A DNA stretch of 64,000 bases, taken from the NCBI RefSeq assembly GCF_013433315.1, contig NZ_WXVV01000005.1:124001-188000 (forward strand). Direction: 5' to 3'. Under the pieces are notes generated by a model. That model made no database searches and was not told the DNA's origin. It saw only the letters and a list, made by a program, of their open reading frames with translations. Numbering within the stretch: the first letter of the stretch is position 1; the number at the start of each line of letters is the position of its first letter. The DNA is from Pseudomonas crudilactis (GTDB taxonomy: Bacteria > Pseudomonadota > Gammaproteobacteria > Pseudomonadales > Pseudomonadaceae). This document shows positions 17,792 through 26,035 of the stretch, in pieces. The translations under genes were made by a program, and so were the position numbers.

Positions 17792-19030
17792 TCAGACCTT
17801 CACCTCTTCCACCGGCACATGCATCCGATCGCGGTTAGCCAGTGTCGGAAACAACTTGATCCATGTTCCCGTCACCACCAGCGTGCCGATCCCGCCCATC
17901 ACCACCGCTGGCACGGTGCCGAACCAGTGGGCGGTGACGCCGGATTCGAATTCGCCCAACTGGTTGGAAGCACCGATAAACAGCCCGTTCACCGCGCTGA
18001 CCCGGCCGCGCATTTCGTCCGGGGTTTCCAGTTGTACGAAGGAAGCACGGATGACCATGCTGATCATGTCCGCTGCGCCGAGCACCACCAGCACCGCCAG
18101 GGAGAACCAGAACGAGGTCGACAGGCCGAAGGCGATGGTCGCAACGCCGAATACCCCGACCGCCGTGAACATCACTCGGCCAACGTTGCGTTCTACGACA
18201 AATCGGGCGAGGAACAGCGACATCCCCAGTGCGCCGACCGCCGGTGCCGAACGTAGCAGGCCGAGGCCCCACGGCCCGGTCAGCAGGATGTCCTTGGCGA
18301 ATACCGGCAGCAACGCCGTGGCGCCGCCGAGCAGTACCGCAAACAAATCCAGCGAAATAGCACCGAGAATGTCCGGGCGGCTGCGAATGAAGCGAATCCC
18401 GGCCAATAACGAATCCAGCGTGGCTTTGCCTTTGTTCAATGGCGTTTGCCGCGCGGGCAGGTTGAGCATCAAGGTGCAGGCAATGACATACAGCAACACG
18501 GTCGGGCCATACACCCAGACGCTGCCGAATGCATAGAGCAAACCGCCCAGCGCCGGGGCGACGATGGTGGCTGATTGCTGCGCCGATTGCGCCGCCGCCA
18601 CTGCCCGAGGGAATAGCGCGCTGGGCACGATGCTCGGCAGCAGTGCCTGCGTGGTCGGCATCTCGAACGAGCGCGCCGCGCCGAGCAGGAAGGCGAGGAT
18701 GAAGATCATCTCGCGGGTGACGTGATCGGTAGCGCTGCCGATGGCCAGCGCCAGCGCGATCAACGCCTGCAACGACTGGCAGATCGCCGCGACTTTGCGT
18801 CGGTCATAGCGATCAGCGACATGCCCGGTGTGCAGCATGAACAGCACGCGCGGCGCGAATTCGACCAGCCCTACCAGACCCAGATCGAGCACGTTGCCGG
18901 TCAGTTGGTAGAGGTTCCAGCCGATTGCCACGGTGAGCATCTGAAATCCGCTGGCGGTAAAGATCCGCGCGAACCAGAAAGCGAGAAATGGACGGTGATG
19001 ACGTAACAGCAGGGGCTCTTGGCTGGGCAT
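17792..19030 (-). CDS. MFS transporter, EntS-like exporter family
   Basis: 412 residues and 12 membrane segments. The N-terminus LLLRHHRPFLAFWFARIFTASGFQMLTVAIGWNLYQLTGN and loop GHVADRYDRRKVAAIC fit the MFS_3 group that includes the enterobactin exporter EntS. ATG at 19030 is chosen by family alignment, though its ribosome-binding site is weak. The substrate is unknown. It is divergent from the cytochrome bd operon. Of the 392 bp between them, the cyd-proximal part carries an Anr box and no gene is seen. Confidence 0.82.
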   Translation of the reverse strand: MPSQEPLLLRHHRPFLAFWFARIFTASGFQMLTVAIGWNLYQLTGNVLDLGLVGLVEFAPRVLFMLHTGHVADRYDRRKVAAICQSLQALIALALAIGSATDHVTREMIFILAFLLGAARSFEMPTTQALLPSIVPSALFPRAVAAAQSAQQSATIVAPALGGLLYAFGSVWVYGPTVLLYVIACTLMLNLPARQTPLNKGKATLDSLLAGIRFIRSRPDILGAISLDLFAVLLGGATALLPVFAKDILLTGPWGLGLLRSAPAVGALGMSLFLARFVVERNVGRVMFTAVGVFGVATIAFGLSTSFWFSLAVLVVLGAADMISMVIRASFVQLETPDEMRGRVSAVNGLFIGASNQLGEFESGVTAHWFGTVPAVVMGGIGTLVVTGTWIKLFPTLANRDRMHVPVEEVKV

Positions 19031-19247
19031 CTGAAGGCAGGTCTGGCTCGAGGGGAATCGCGAGGTTATCACCAGTCTGTAACAGGAAGTTGCTATGACA
19101 AAAAATTTAGTTAGCCAGACATCGATTTCCTCAAGCTCGCCGCAAGAAATCCATTGCAGAGCATTGCCCCGTCGATGAGGCAACTTGTCACGCGGCAAAC
19201 GACCACGCAGTTCATCGGTAAAAATGGGACTACTCTTTCAACGTTGC

Positions 19248-19261
19248 TTGATCCAGATCAA
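19248..19261. promoter_or_regulatory. Anr/FNR box upstream of the cytochrome bd operon
   Basis: TTGAT-CCAG-ATCAA is a perfect match to the FNR/Anr consensus (TTGAT-N4-ATCAA). It lies 162 bp before the cioA start, predicting control of the oxidase by oxygen. Confidence 0.85.
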
Positions 19262-19422
19262 GACCCAAAAGGAATTGATCCGGTGGCCCGTTGGCCAGAC
19301 TCCCTGCGTTGCGATGGCTGTTTAAAAAGAACGAATCAGAATTCGCCGCACTCCATATCCGTGGGGGCAGTGGGTGCAGGCCTCCGGGTCCGCAGCCGGT
19401 ATTACCTGACAGAGGAAGCCAT

Positions 19423-20865
19423 ATGTTCGGTTTAGAGGCACTCGATCTCGCCCGAATTCAGTTCGCGTTCACCATCTCGTTCCACATCCTGTTCCCGGCC
19501 ATCACCATTGGCCTGGCGAGTTACCTTGCGGTACTAGAAGGCCTGTGGCTTAAAACCCATAACGACACCTACCGTGATCTCTACCATTTCTGGTCGAAGA
19601 TCTTTGCCGTCAACTTCGGTATGGGCGTGGTCTCCGGGTTGGTCATGGCCTACCAGTTCGGCACCAACTGGAGCCGCTTCTCGGACTTCGCCGGCGCCGT
19701 CACCGGGCCGTTGCTGACCTATGAAGTGCTCACGGCGTTCTTCCTCGAGGCCGGTTTCCTTGGGGTGATGCTGTTTGGCTGGAACAAGGTCGGGCGCGGG
19801 CTGCACTTCTTTTCCACGGTCATGGTGGCAATTGGCACGCTGATTTCGACCTTCTGGATTCTCGCTTCCAACAGCTGGATGCAGACCCCGCAGGGCTTCG
19901 AAATCGTTAACGGTCAGGTGATTCCCACCGACTGGCTGGCGATCATCTTCAATCCTTCGTTCCCGTATCGCCTGATGCACATGGCAACGGCTGCGTTTGT
20001 CGCCACGGCATTCTTCGTCGGCTCCTCGGCGGCCTGGCACTTGCTGCGCGGCAAGGACAATCCGGCGATCCGCACCATGCTGTCGATGGCGATGTGGATG
20101 GCGCTGATCGTCGCGCCGATCCAGGCAGTCATCGGCGACTTCCATGGCCTCAACACCCTTGAGCATCAGCCGGCGAAAATCGCCGCGATCGAGGGGCACT
20201 GGGAAAACAAAGGCGACGAAGCCACGCCGCTGATCCTGTTCGGCTGGCCGGACATGAAAGAAGAGAAAACCAAGTTCGCCGTGGAGATCCCTTACCTCGG
20301 CAGCCTGATCCTGACCCACTCGCTGGACAAACAAGTGCCGGCACTCAAGGAATTTCCGCCGGAAGACCGGCCCAATTCGACCATCGTGTTCTGGTCGTTC
20401 CGGGTCATGGTCGGCCTCGGTTTCCTGATGATCTTCACCGGTCTGTGGAGCCTGTGGCTGCGCAAACGCGACACGCTCTACACCTCGCGGCCGTTCCTGT
20501 ATCTGGCGTTGTGGATGGGGCCATCCGGCCTGATCGCGATTCTCGCCGGTTGGTTTACCACTGAAATTGGCCGTCAGCCCTGGGTGGTCTACGGCTTGAT
20601 GCGCACGGCGGATGCGTCTTCCAACCACAGTTTCATGCAGATGAGCATCACCCTGATCATGTTTGTGGTGGTGTATTTCGCCCTGTTCGGCGCGGGTCTC
20701 GGCTACATGATGCGCCTGGTGCGCAAAGGGCCGAAGATCAGCGAGGGCGCCGAGACGCCGGACGGTGGTCCAGGCAAACAGCGCACACCGGCGCGTCCGT
20801 TGTCCGCCGCCGACGATTCGGCCGATGCCGATCACGACACCCCCAGCCTGACCAAGGAGATTTGA
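19423..20865 (+). CDS. cioA: Cytochrome bd-type (cyanide-insensitive) quinol oxidase subunit I
   Basis: 480 residues with nine or so membrane segments. Heme-ligand regions are visible: His in SFHILFPAITIGLA (near residue 19), His in YRLMHMATAAFVA, and the quinol-site region ending in TEIGRQPWVVYGLMRT. The Q-loop is short, as in the Pseudomonas CIO branch of cytochrome bd. It transfers electrons from ubiquinol to oxygen in the inner membrane. The start at 19423 follows AGAGGAAG. Operon: cioA-cioB-DUF2474; an Anr box lies upstream. Confidence 0.95.
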   Translation: MFGLEALDLARIQFAFTISFHILFPAITIGLASYLAVLEGLWLKTHNDTYRDLYHFWSKIFAVNFGMGVVSGLVMAYQFGTNWSRFSDFAGAVTGPLLTYEVLTAFFLEAGFLGVMLFGWNKVGRGLHFFSTVMVAIGTLISTFWILASNSWMQTPQGFEIVNGQVIPTDWLAIIFNPSFPYRLMHMATAAFVATAFFVGSSAAWHLLRGKDNPAIRTMLSMAMWMALIVAPIQAVIGDFHGLNTLEHQPAKIAAIEGHWENKGDEATPLILFGWPDMKEEKTKFAVEIPYLGSLILTHSLDKQVPALKEFPPEDRPNSTIVFWSFRVMVGLGFLMIFTGLWSLWLRKRDTLYTSRPFLYLALWMGPSGLIAILAGWFTTEIGRQPWVVYGLMRTADASSNHSFMQMSITLIMFVVVYFALFGAGLGYMMRLVRKGPKISEGAETPDGGPGKQRTPARPLSAADDSADADHDTPSLTKEI

Positions 20866-20868
20866 GCC

Positions 20869-21876
20869 ATGGGTATTGATCTTCCGCTGATCTGGGCCGT
20901 GATCATCATCTTCGGCATCATGATGTACGTGGTCATGGACGGCTTCGATCTGGGCATCGGGATTCTCTTCCCGTTCATCCCCGGCAAAGTCGACCGTGAT
21001 GTGATGATGAATACCGTCGCGCCGGTCTGGGACGGCAACGAAACCTGGCTGGTGCTGGGCGGCGCGGCGTTGTTCGGCGCATTTCCGCTGGCTTATTCGG
21101 TGGTCTTGTCGGCCTTGTATCTGCCGCTGATCTTCATGCTGATCGGCTTGATCTTCCGTGGCGTGGCGTTCGAATTCCGCTTCAAGGCCAAGGACGACAA
21201 GCGTCATCTGTGGGACAAGGCGTTCATCGGTGGCTCGGTGGCGGCGACGTTCTTCCAGGGCGTGGCGCTGGGGGCGTTCATCGACGGCTTGCCGGTGGTC
21301 AATCGACAGTTCGCCGGCGGTTCACTGGATTGGCTGACGCCGTTCACAATGTTCTGCGGCGCCGCACTGGTAGTGGCCTACGCCCTGCTGGGCTGCACCT
21401 GGCTGATCATGAAAACCGAGGGCAAGCTCCAGGAACAGATGCATGACCTGGCACGGCCGTTGGCTTTTGTACTGCTGGCCGTGATCGGTATTGTCAGTAT
21501 CTGGACGCCGTTGGCTCATCCGGATATTGCCACCCGCTGGTTCAGCATGCCGAACCTGTTCTGGTTCATGCCGGTACCGATTCTGGTGCTGGTGACGATG
21601 TACGGTCTGATCCGCGCCGTGGCGCGCAACGCCAACTACATGCCGTTCCTGCTGACCCTGGTGCTGATCTTCCTCGGCTACAGCGGTCTGGGCATCAGCC
21701 TGTGGCCGAACATCGTGCCGCCGTCGATTTCGATCTGGGACGCCGCCGCACCGCCGCAAAGTCAGGGCTTCATGCTGGTGGGCACGCTGTTCATCATTCC
21801 GTTCATCCTGGGTTACACCTTCTGGAGCTACTACGTGTTCCGCGGCAAGGTCACCCATGAAGACGGTTATCACTAA
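20869..21876 (+). CDS. cioB: Cytochrome bd-type quinol oxidase subunit II
   Basis: 335 residues and eight membrane segments. The N-terminus DLPLIWAVIIIFGIMMYVVMDGFDLGIGILFPF and the segment VAPVWDGNETWLVLGGAALFGAFP are diagnostic for CydB/CioB. It starts 3 bp after the cioA stop, so the subunits are co-translated in one complex. A partial REP-like hairpin (GATGGCG with CGCCATC, about 21894-21917) separates it from the DUF2474 gene. Confidence 0.96.
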   Translation: MGIDLPLIWAVIIIFGIMMYVVMDGFDLGIGILFPFIPGKVDRDVMMNTVAPVWDGNETWLVLGGAALFGAFPLAYSVVLSALYLPLIFMLIGLIFRGVAFEFRFKAKDDKRHLWDKAFIGGSVAATFFQGVALGAFIDGLPVVNRQFAGGSLDWLTPFTMFCGAALVVAYALLGCTWLIMKTEGKLQEQMHDLARPLAFVLLAVIGIVSIWTPLAHPDIATRWFSMPNLFWFMPVPILVLVTMYGLIRAVARNANYMPFLLTLVLIFLGYSGLGISLWPNIVPPSISIWDAAAPPQSQGFMLVGTLFIIPFILGYTFWSYYVFRGKVTHEDGYH

Positions 21877-21943
21877 GCAAAACCTTGTGGGAGCGATGGC
21901 GTCGGTAAGGGCGCCATCGATCTGACGGATGAGGATCGAAACA

Positions 21944-22111
21944 ATGCCCGGCAAACATTCCCTGCACGACATTGAAGAAGCCGAAAAAAAACCGCTGTGG
22001 CAGCGGCTCGGCTGGTTGGCCTTGATCTGGGTCGGTAGCGTCGGCGTGCTGTTTATCGCCGCCAGCCTGATGCGCATGTTCATGAACGCTGCAGGCCTGA
22101 CGACTCACTGA
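21944..22111 (+). CDS. DUF2474 small membrane protein, probable accessory subunit of the bd oxidase
   Basis: 55 residues with a single membrane helix (LGWLALIWVGSVGVLFIAAS, about 24-43) after an acidic-basic N-terminal stretch (HSLHDIEEAEKKPLWQR). DUF2474 proteins are regularly encoded after cioB in pseudomonads, in the place that CydX holds in enterobacteria. ATG at 21944 is chosen because GAGG lies at the right distance; an earlier in-frame ATG at 21929 has no site. A strong terminator follows. Assembly or stabilisation of the oxidase is inferred. Confidence 0.82.
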   Translation: MPGKHSLHDIEEAEKKPLWQRLGWLALIWVGSVGVLFIAASLMRMFMNAAGLTTH

Positions 22112-22147
22112 AACACCCCGTCCCGGCGCCTTCGGGTACGGCTTTGC

Positions 22148-22173
22148 AACCCTCCTCGCGGAGGGTTTTTTTT
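22148..22173 (+). terminator. Terminator of the cioAB operon
   Basis: Stem AACCCTCC/GGAGGGTT with a TCGC loop, followed by eight T residues. Confidence 0.9.
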
Positions 22174-22182
22174 GCCTGAAGG

Positions 22183-23307
22183 TTACTTGCGCGCCTTGAG
22201 GATCACGAATTTCGGTGTGGCCGCCACTTGCTCGACACCGCGAAACAGGCGCGCCAGTTTGCTGTGATAACCCAGATGGCGATTGCCGACGATATACAGC
22301 GCGCCGCCCACCACCAGCGCCTCGCGCGCCTGCTGGAACATGCGCCAGGCAAGAAAGTCGCCGACCACTTGCTGCTGATGGAATGGCGGATTGCACAGCA
22401 CCACGTCCAGCGATTGCGGCTCCTGACCGGCCAGACCATCACCTGCACGCACCGTCACGTCGCGATCACCGAGTGCAATACGCCAGTTTTCGGCAGCCGA
22501 TTGCACGGCCATGAATGACTCGTCGACCAGCGTGTATTGCGCCTGGGGGTTTTGCAGGGCGCTGGCAATAGCCAGCACACCGTTGCCGCAACCCAGATCG
22601 GCAACGCGTGCATCACCAAGGTTCTTCGGCAAATGCGGGAGAAAGGCGCGAGTGCCGATGTCCAGACCTTCACGACAGAACACGTTGGCGTGGTTGAGCA
22701 ACTCAATGGCCGGATCGTCGAGGCGATAACGAGACGGGTAGGGCGACACTGCTGGCGCTTTTGCCTCAGGGGTGGCGATCAGCAGGCGGGCTTTTTTCAC
22801 TGCCAGTGAGGCTTGTACGGTACCGATGTAGCGCTCCAGCAGGTCGCCCGCGGCGCGCGGCAGATGCTTGACCATCGCTGCTGCGATCACCTCGGCGCCG
22901 GGGGCCAATTGCCCTTGCAGGCGAATCAGCTGTTCTTCCAGCAGGGCCAGGGTTTTCGGCACGCGGATCAGCACCCGGTCGAACGGCCCGACCAACGGCT
23001 CACTGGCCGGGACACCGCGAATCGCATCAAATGCCTGGCCGTTGCGCAGCAGGTTCTTTTCCAGTCCCTGAAAGCCCAGAAACGAATCGCCGCTGCTGGT
23101 GACGGCAACCTTGCCCAGCAGGCTCGCCGCCAGCGCACCGAAACTGTCGTTGAGCACCAATACCCGCGTGTCAGTTGTCGGCTGCTGCGCTGCCAGATGG
23201 TTGAGCAGGTATTCATCGGCGGCATCGAACGCTTGCAACGGTTCGTTCTGCTGTTCGGGCTGGCGGATCAGGTCGAGTTGGGCGAAGGGTGTATCGAGCA
23301 AAGGCAT
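22183..23307 (-). CDS. rlmG: 23S rRNA (guanine-N2)-methyltransferase RlmG
   Basis: 374 residues with the duplicated Rossmann layout of RlmG/RsmC. The N-terminal half (about 1-190) is a non-catalytic methyltransferase-like domain. The C-terminal half binds SAM (VADLGCGNGVLAIASA, about residue 235) and has the catalytic LCNPPFHQ motif (about 305), typical of N2-guanine methylation. The known target is G1835 of 23S rRNA. Convergent with the cio operon; a 5' UTR of about 150 bp separates it from ppoR, which is transcribed in the same direction. Confidence 0.92.
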   Translation of the reverse strand: MPLLDTPFAQLDLIRQPEQQNEPLQAFDAADEYLLNHLAAQQPTTDTRVLVLNDSFGALAASLLGKVAVTSSGDSFLGFQGLEKNLLRNGQAFDAIRGVPASEPLVGPFDRVLIRVPKTLALLEEQLIRLQGQLAPGAEVIAAAMVKHLPRAAGDLLERYIGTVQASLAVKKARLLIATPEAKAPAVSPYPSRYRLDDPAIELLNHANVFCREGLDIGTRAFLPHLPKNLGDARVADLGCGNGVLAIASALQNPQAQYTLVDESFMAVQSAAENWRIALGDRDVTVRAGDGLAGQEPQSLDVVLCNPPFHQQQVVGDFLAWRMFQQAREALVVGGALYIVGNRHLGYHSKLARLFRGVEQVAATPKFVILKARK

Positions 23308-23485
23308 GGGGCGGGGACTCAGGATAATCGAGGAGTGTCCCGCAGCCAGCGGGAGCTTGCGGCGGAACCCGACCGAGTGGACTGCAACGCGAGGAAGACT
23401 GCGCCATCACTCAGGAAGGGCGTAAATGTTACGTTTTTTTCGTCGGGAATACCCGCATGTTTTAAACCGTTGCAAGGCCTCGCAT

Positions 23486-24196
23486 CTAGATGATGCCAGC
23501 TCTGGCTGCCGCAATGACGGCAGAGATCTTGTTGCAGACGTTGAGCTTCTCGATCACGTTTTGCACGTGGTAGTTCACGGTGCGTTCGCTCAGGCTAAGA
23601 ATCTTGGAGATTTCGTAGGCGGTCTTGCCCCCGGCGGATAACTGCAGAATCTCCAGCTCTCGGGGGGAGAGATGCGGCTGTCGGGTCTTGGCTGCCATGG
23701 GGAGTGTGCGGGCGAATAATTCGCTCAAATGACTGGCTGCATAAAAGATGTAGCCGAAATGCTCATATAACTCGAGTGGGCTGATCGGGCAATGCTTGCG
23801 CGCCAGACTGAGAATGCTGCAAAAGCCGCTTGCCTCATGATGGAACGATTGTGACCAGCCATGCTGCAGACCTTGTTCTTGCAAGCCCTGCCAAAGTCGC
23901 GGTGCGTTGGAAAACAGCGTTTCATTCCAGATCACCGGCATCATTGAGTGATTGCAGTGTGCTATTACCGGGTCAACTTCAGAGTAGTGCAATTGCTCAT
24001 ATTGTTCATTCCATTGGGTGGGGTAGTTATTGATTTGCAGGGCATTCGTCTTTGTTACTTGCCTTGGTGAAGTGACTGATATTGCAAAGAAATTAAATCC
24101 CAGGTTTTCGGCAAATCTCAGCAGTATCGGGTAGGCAGTATCAATACCTTTGGCGAAAGTCAGTTGCTTTAACTGTGACTCCTTCCACGTTTCCAT
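23486..24196 (-). CDS. ppoR: LuxR-family solo quorum-sensing regulator, PpoR-like
   Basis: 236 residues. The autoinducer-binding domain (about 20-160) keeps the canonical pocket residues Trp and Tyr (QWNEQYEQ), Asp-Pro (YSEVDPVIAH), Trp (VIWNE) and Gly (EASGFCSI). The C-terminal GerE helix-turn-helix (LSPRELEILQLSAGGKTAYEISKILSLSERTVNYHVQNVIEKLNV) is complete. No luxI homologue is in the window. Its placement beside fpr and mscL matches, from memory, P. putida PpoR, a solo that responds to 3-oxo-acyl-homoserine lactones. ATG at 24196 has GGAG upstream. Confidence 0.88.
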   Translation of the reverse strand: METWKESQLKQLTFAKGIDTAYPILLRFAENLGFNFFAISVTSPRQVTKTNALQINNYPTQWNEQYEQLHYSEVDPVIAHCNHSMMPVIWNETLFSNAPRLWQGLQEQGLQHGWSQSFHHEASGFCSILSLARKHCPISPLELYEHFGYIFYAASHLSELFARTLPMAAKTRQPHLSPRELEILQLSAGGKTAYEISKILSLSERTVNYHVQNVIEKLNVCNKISAVIAAARAGII

Positions 24197-24396
24197 TAAA
24201 AGTGCTCCGTGCAATGTCTGGGGTGCTTGTTGGATCCAACGGGATTAGCACGCAAACGAGTGTAGGACGTTTCCTACTTTGCGTTTTGATTTTTTTGCTC
24301 TTAAAGGGAGGGGCAACTGCATAACGTGATCTTAAGTACGTGGTGTTATATGTGACTTGTCATCTTTGACTGTTTTTATTAGCAAGTGACGTTTGA

Positions 24397-24416
24397 CAAG
24401 ACTTGTACAATTCTTG
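24397..24416. promoter_or_regulatory. 20-bp lux-box-like palindrome upstream of fpr and ppoR
   Basis: CAAGACTTGTACAATTCTTG is symmetric at 18 of 20 positions, centred on GTAC, the length and symmetry of LuxR-type boxes. It lies about 98 bp before fpr and 200 bp before ppoR in a noticeably AT-rich 317-bp intergenic region with no gene. A site for another fpr regulator is equally possible. Confidence 0.5.
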
Positions 24417-24513
24417 AAAGGTAGTTGAATGCGCGCAATATCATTACAAAACAGTGGTGTTTAAGAGTGCGGCTTTGCGCGAAACTGGGGGCAATCGTTG
24501 AATGGAGTGCCTC

Positions 24514-25290
24514 ATGACAGCCAGCGTAGAGAATTTCACCTGCCAGACCTTGCTTGACGTAAAACCCTTGACGCCCAGCCTGTTCACCTTGCGAACCACC
24601 CGTGACGCGGGATTTCGTTTTCGGGCCGGGCAGTTCGCCCGGCTCGGTGTGATCAAGGCTGATGGCAGTACAGTTTGGCGTGCCTATTCCATGGTGTCCT
24701 CACCGTTCGATGAGCACCTGGAATTCTTTTCCATTGTGGTGCCCGGTGGTGAATTCACCAGTGAACTGAGTCGACTTGAAGTCGGAGATACGCTGCTGGT
24801 GGATCGGCAGGCGTTTGGCTATCTGACTCTGGATCGTTTCGTCGATGGCCGGGATTTGTGGCTGCTGTCCACCGGTACGGGAGTGGCGCCGTTCCTGTCG
24901 ATTCTGCAGGACTTTGAAGTCTGGGAAAGATTCGCACGGATCATTCTGGTGTATAGCGTCCGGGAGGCGCGCGAACTGGCGTACCAGTCATTGATTGCGG
25001 GTCTGGCACAGCGCGATTATCTGACGGAACACATCCACAAACTGCAATTCATCCCGACCGTCACGCGAGAGTCACACCCTGGCGCGCTGGCTGGGCGGAT
25101 TACCACGCTGATCGAAAACGGCGAGCTTGAGAGCGCCGCAGGCGTGGAGCTTTCGGCCGAACACTCCCGAGTCATGCTGTGTGGCAATCCGCAGATGATT
25201 GACGACACTCGCGCCTTGCTGAAAAAACGGCACATGAGCCTCAGCCTGACCCGTCGGCCTGGCCAGGTGGCGGTGGAAAACTACTGGTAA
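24514..25290 (+). CDS. fpr: Ferredoxin/flavodoxin-NADP+ reductase
   Basis: 258 residues. The FAD motif RAYSMVSSP (about residue 50) and NADP motif STGTGVAPFLSIL (about 110) are intact. The C-terminus VENYW places it in the bacterial FNR subclass ending in an aromatic residue. It moves electrons between NADPH and ferredoxin or flavodoxin in the cytosol, a role linked to oxidative stress and Fe-S cluster supply. ATG at 24514 follows GGAG; an upstream ATG at 24502 has no site. Divergent from ppoR. Confidence 0.92.
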   Translation: MTASVENFTCQTLLDVKPLTPSLFTLRTTRDAGFRFRAGQFARLGVIKADGSTVWRAYSMVSSPFDEHLEFFSIVVPGGEFTSELSRLEVGDTLLVDRQAFGYLTLDRFVDGRDLWLLSTGTGVAPFLSILQDFEVWERFARIILVYSVREARELAYQSLIAGLAQRDYLTEHIHKLQFIPTVTRESHPGALAGRITTLIENGELESAAGVELSAEHSRVMLCGNPQMIDDTRALLKKRHMSLSLTRRPGQVAVENYW

Positions 25291-25292
25291 AC

Positions 25293-25316
25293 AAACGGCG
25301 CCTCGCAGGCGCCGTT
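25293..25316. terminator. Hairpin between the convergent fpr and mscL genes
   Basis: ACGGCGCCT and AGGCGCCGT flank CGC, followed by TGTGTTTTGTG; it follows the fpr stop by a few bases. Confidence 0.75.
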
Positions 25317-25334
25317 GTGTTTTGTGCCGAAGGT

Positions 25335-25748
25335 TCAGGGCTGTGTATTTTGTGCCTTGAGCAAATCGCGGATCTCGCCCAGCAATTCCTCTTCCTTGGT
25401 CGGAACCGGTGGCAGGGTAGGGGCCACGGCTTCTTCGCGTTTCAGACGGTTGATGGCTTTGACACCCATGAAAATGGCGAAGGCAACGATGATGAAGTCG
25501 AGCACAGTCTGCAGGAACTTGCCGTAAGCCAATACCACCGCCGGGCTGTCTCCCACTGCGGCCTTAAGCGTAATGGCCAGGTCACTGAAGTCCACCCCGC
25601 CGATCAGCAGGCCGATTGGCGGCATGATCACGTCGCCGACAAACGATGAAACGATCTTGCCGAAGGCGGCACCGATGATGATACCGACGGCCATGTCGAC
25701 CACATTGCCTTTGACCGCGAAGGCCTTGAACTCACTTAGCACGCCCAT
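25335..25748 (-). CDS. mscL: Large-conductance mechanosensitive channel MscL
   Basis: 137 residues, the normal length. The N-terminal helix and first membrane segment ([27 protein letters not shown]), the second membrane segment ([25 protein letters not shown]), and the C-terminal amphipathic bundle ([16 protein letters not shown]) are all present. It opens under membrane tension in the inner membrane to release solutes on osmotic downshock. Single gene; the start has a weak GGAAAT-type site. Confidence 0.97.
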   Translation of the reverse strand: MGVLSEFKAFAVKGNVVDMAVGIIIGAAFGKIVSSFVGDVIMPPIGLLIGGVDFSDLAITLKAAVGDSPAVVLAYGKFLQTVLDFIIVAFAIFMGVKAINRLKREEAVAPTLPPVPTKEEELLGEIRDLLKAQNTQP

Positions 25749-25993
25749 AGGTTATTTCCTTGTTACAGATGAGTTTGGTGTACGCAGTGTAAATCAGCAA
25801 AACGCGTCCTGCGCGAAACACCTTCTTACAATGCCCGTTTTTATCGACACATTAATCGACGATTAGTTTGCAAAGTGCCACCAATCGCGCGCGTTATATC
25901 CGGTAACCCGCTGATCAGAAAGCCAATTTTATCAATCATGGCGTTACGTTCTTTCTATTTATGTTCGACGTCGCAGGCCTCTAGCCTTGGGTT

Positions 25994-26011
25994 GGCGCAT
26001 CTGGATGCGCC
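25994..26011. other. Leader hairpin ahead of katB
   Basis: GGCGCATC and GATGCGCC around TG form a symmetric element about 25 bp upstream of the katB start, inside the probable leader. The 25749-26035 stretch is AT-richer and holds no gene; a complete OxyR site could not be assigned by eye. Confidence 0.35.
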
Positions 26012-26035
26012 CCAAAACAACCAGAGGATCCTGAT

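Noticed and set aside
19534..21207. 557-codon minus-strand frame opposite cioAB
   Set aside because: Very His-, Gln- and Asp-rich mirror of membrane-protein genes; not a real product.
23486..25290. A luxI-type synthase near ppoR
   Set aside because: None of the neighbouring products has the acyl-HSL synthase pattern; ppoR is a solo.
25749..26035. OxyR site for katB
   Set aside because: Expected from biology, but no ATAG-N7-CTAT half-site series could be assigned by eye.
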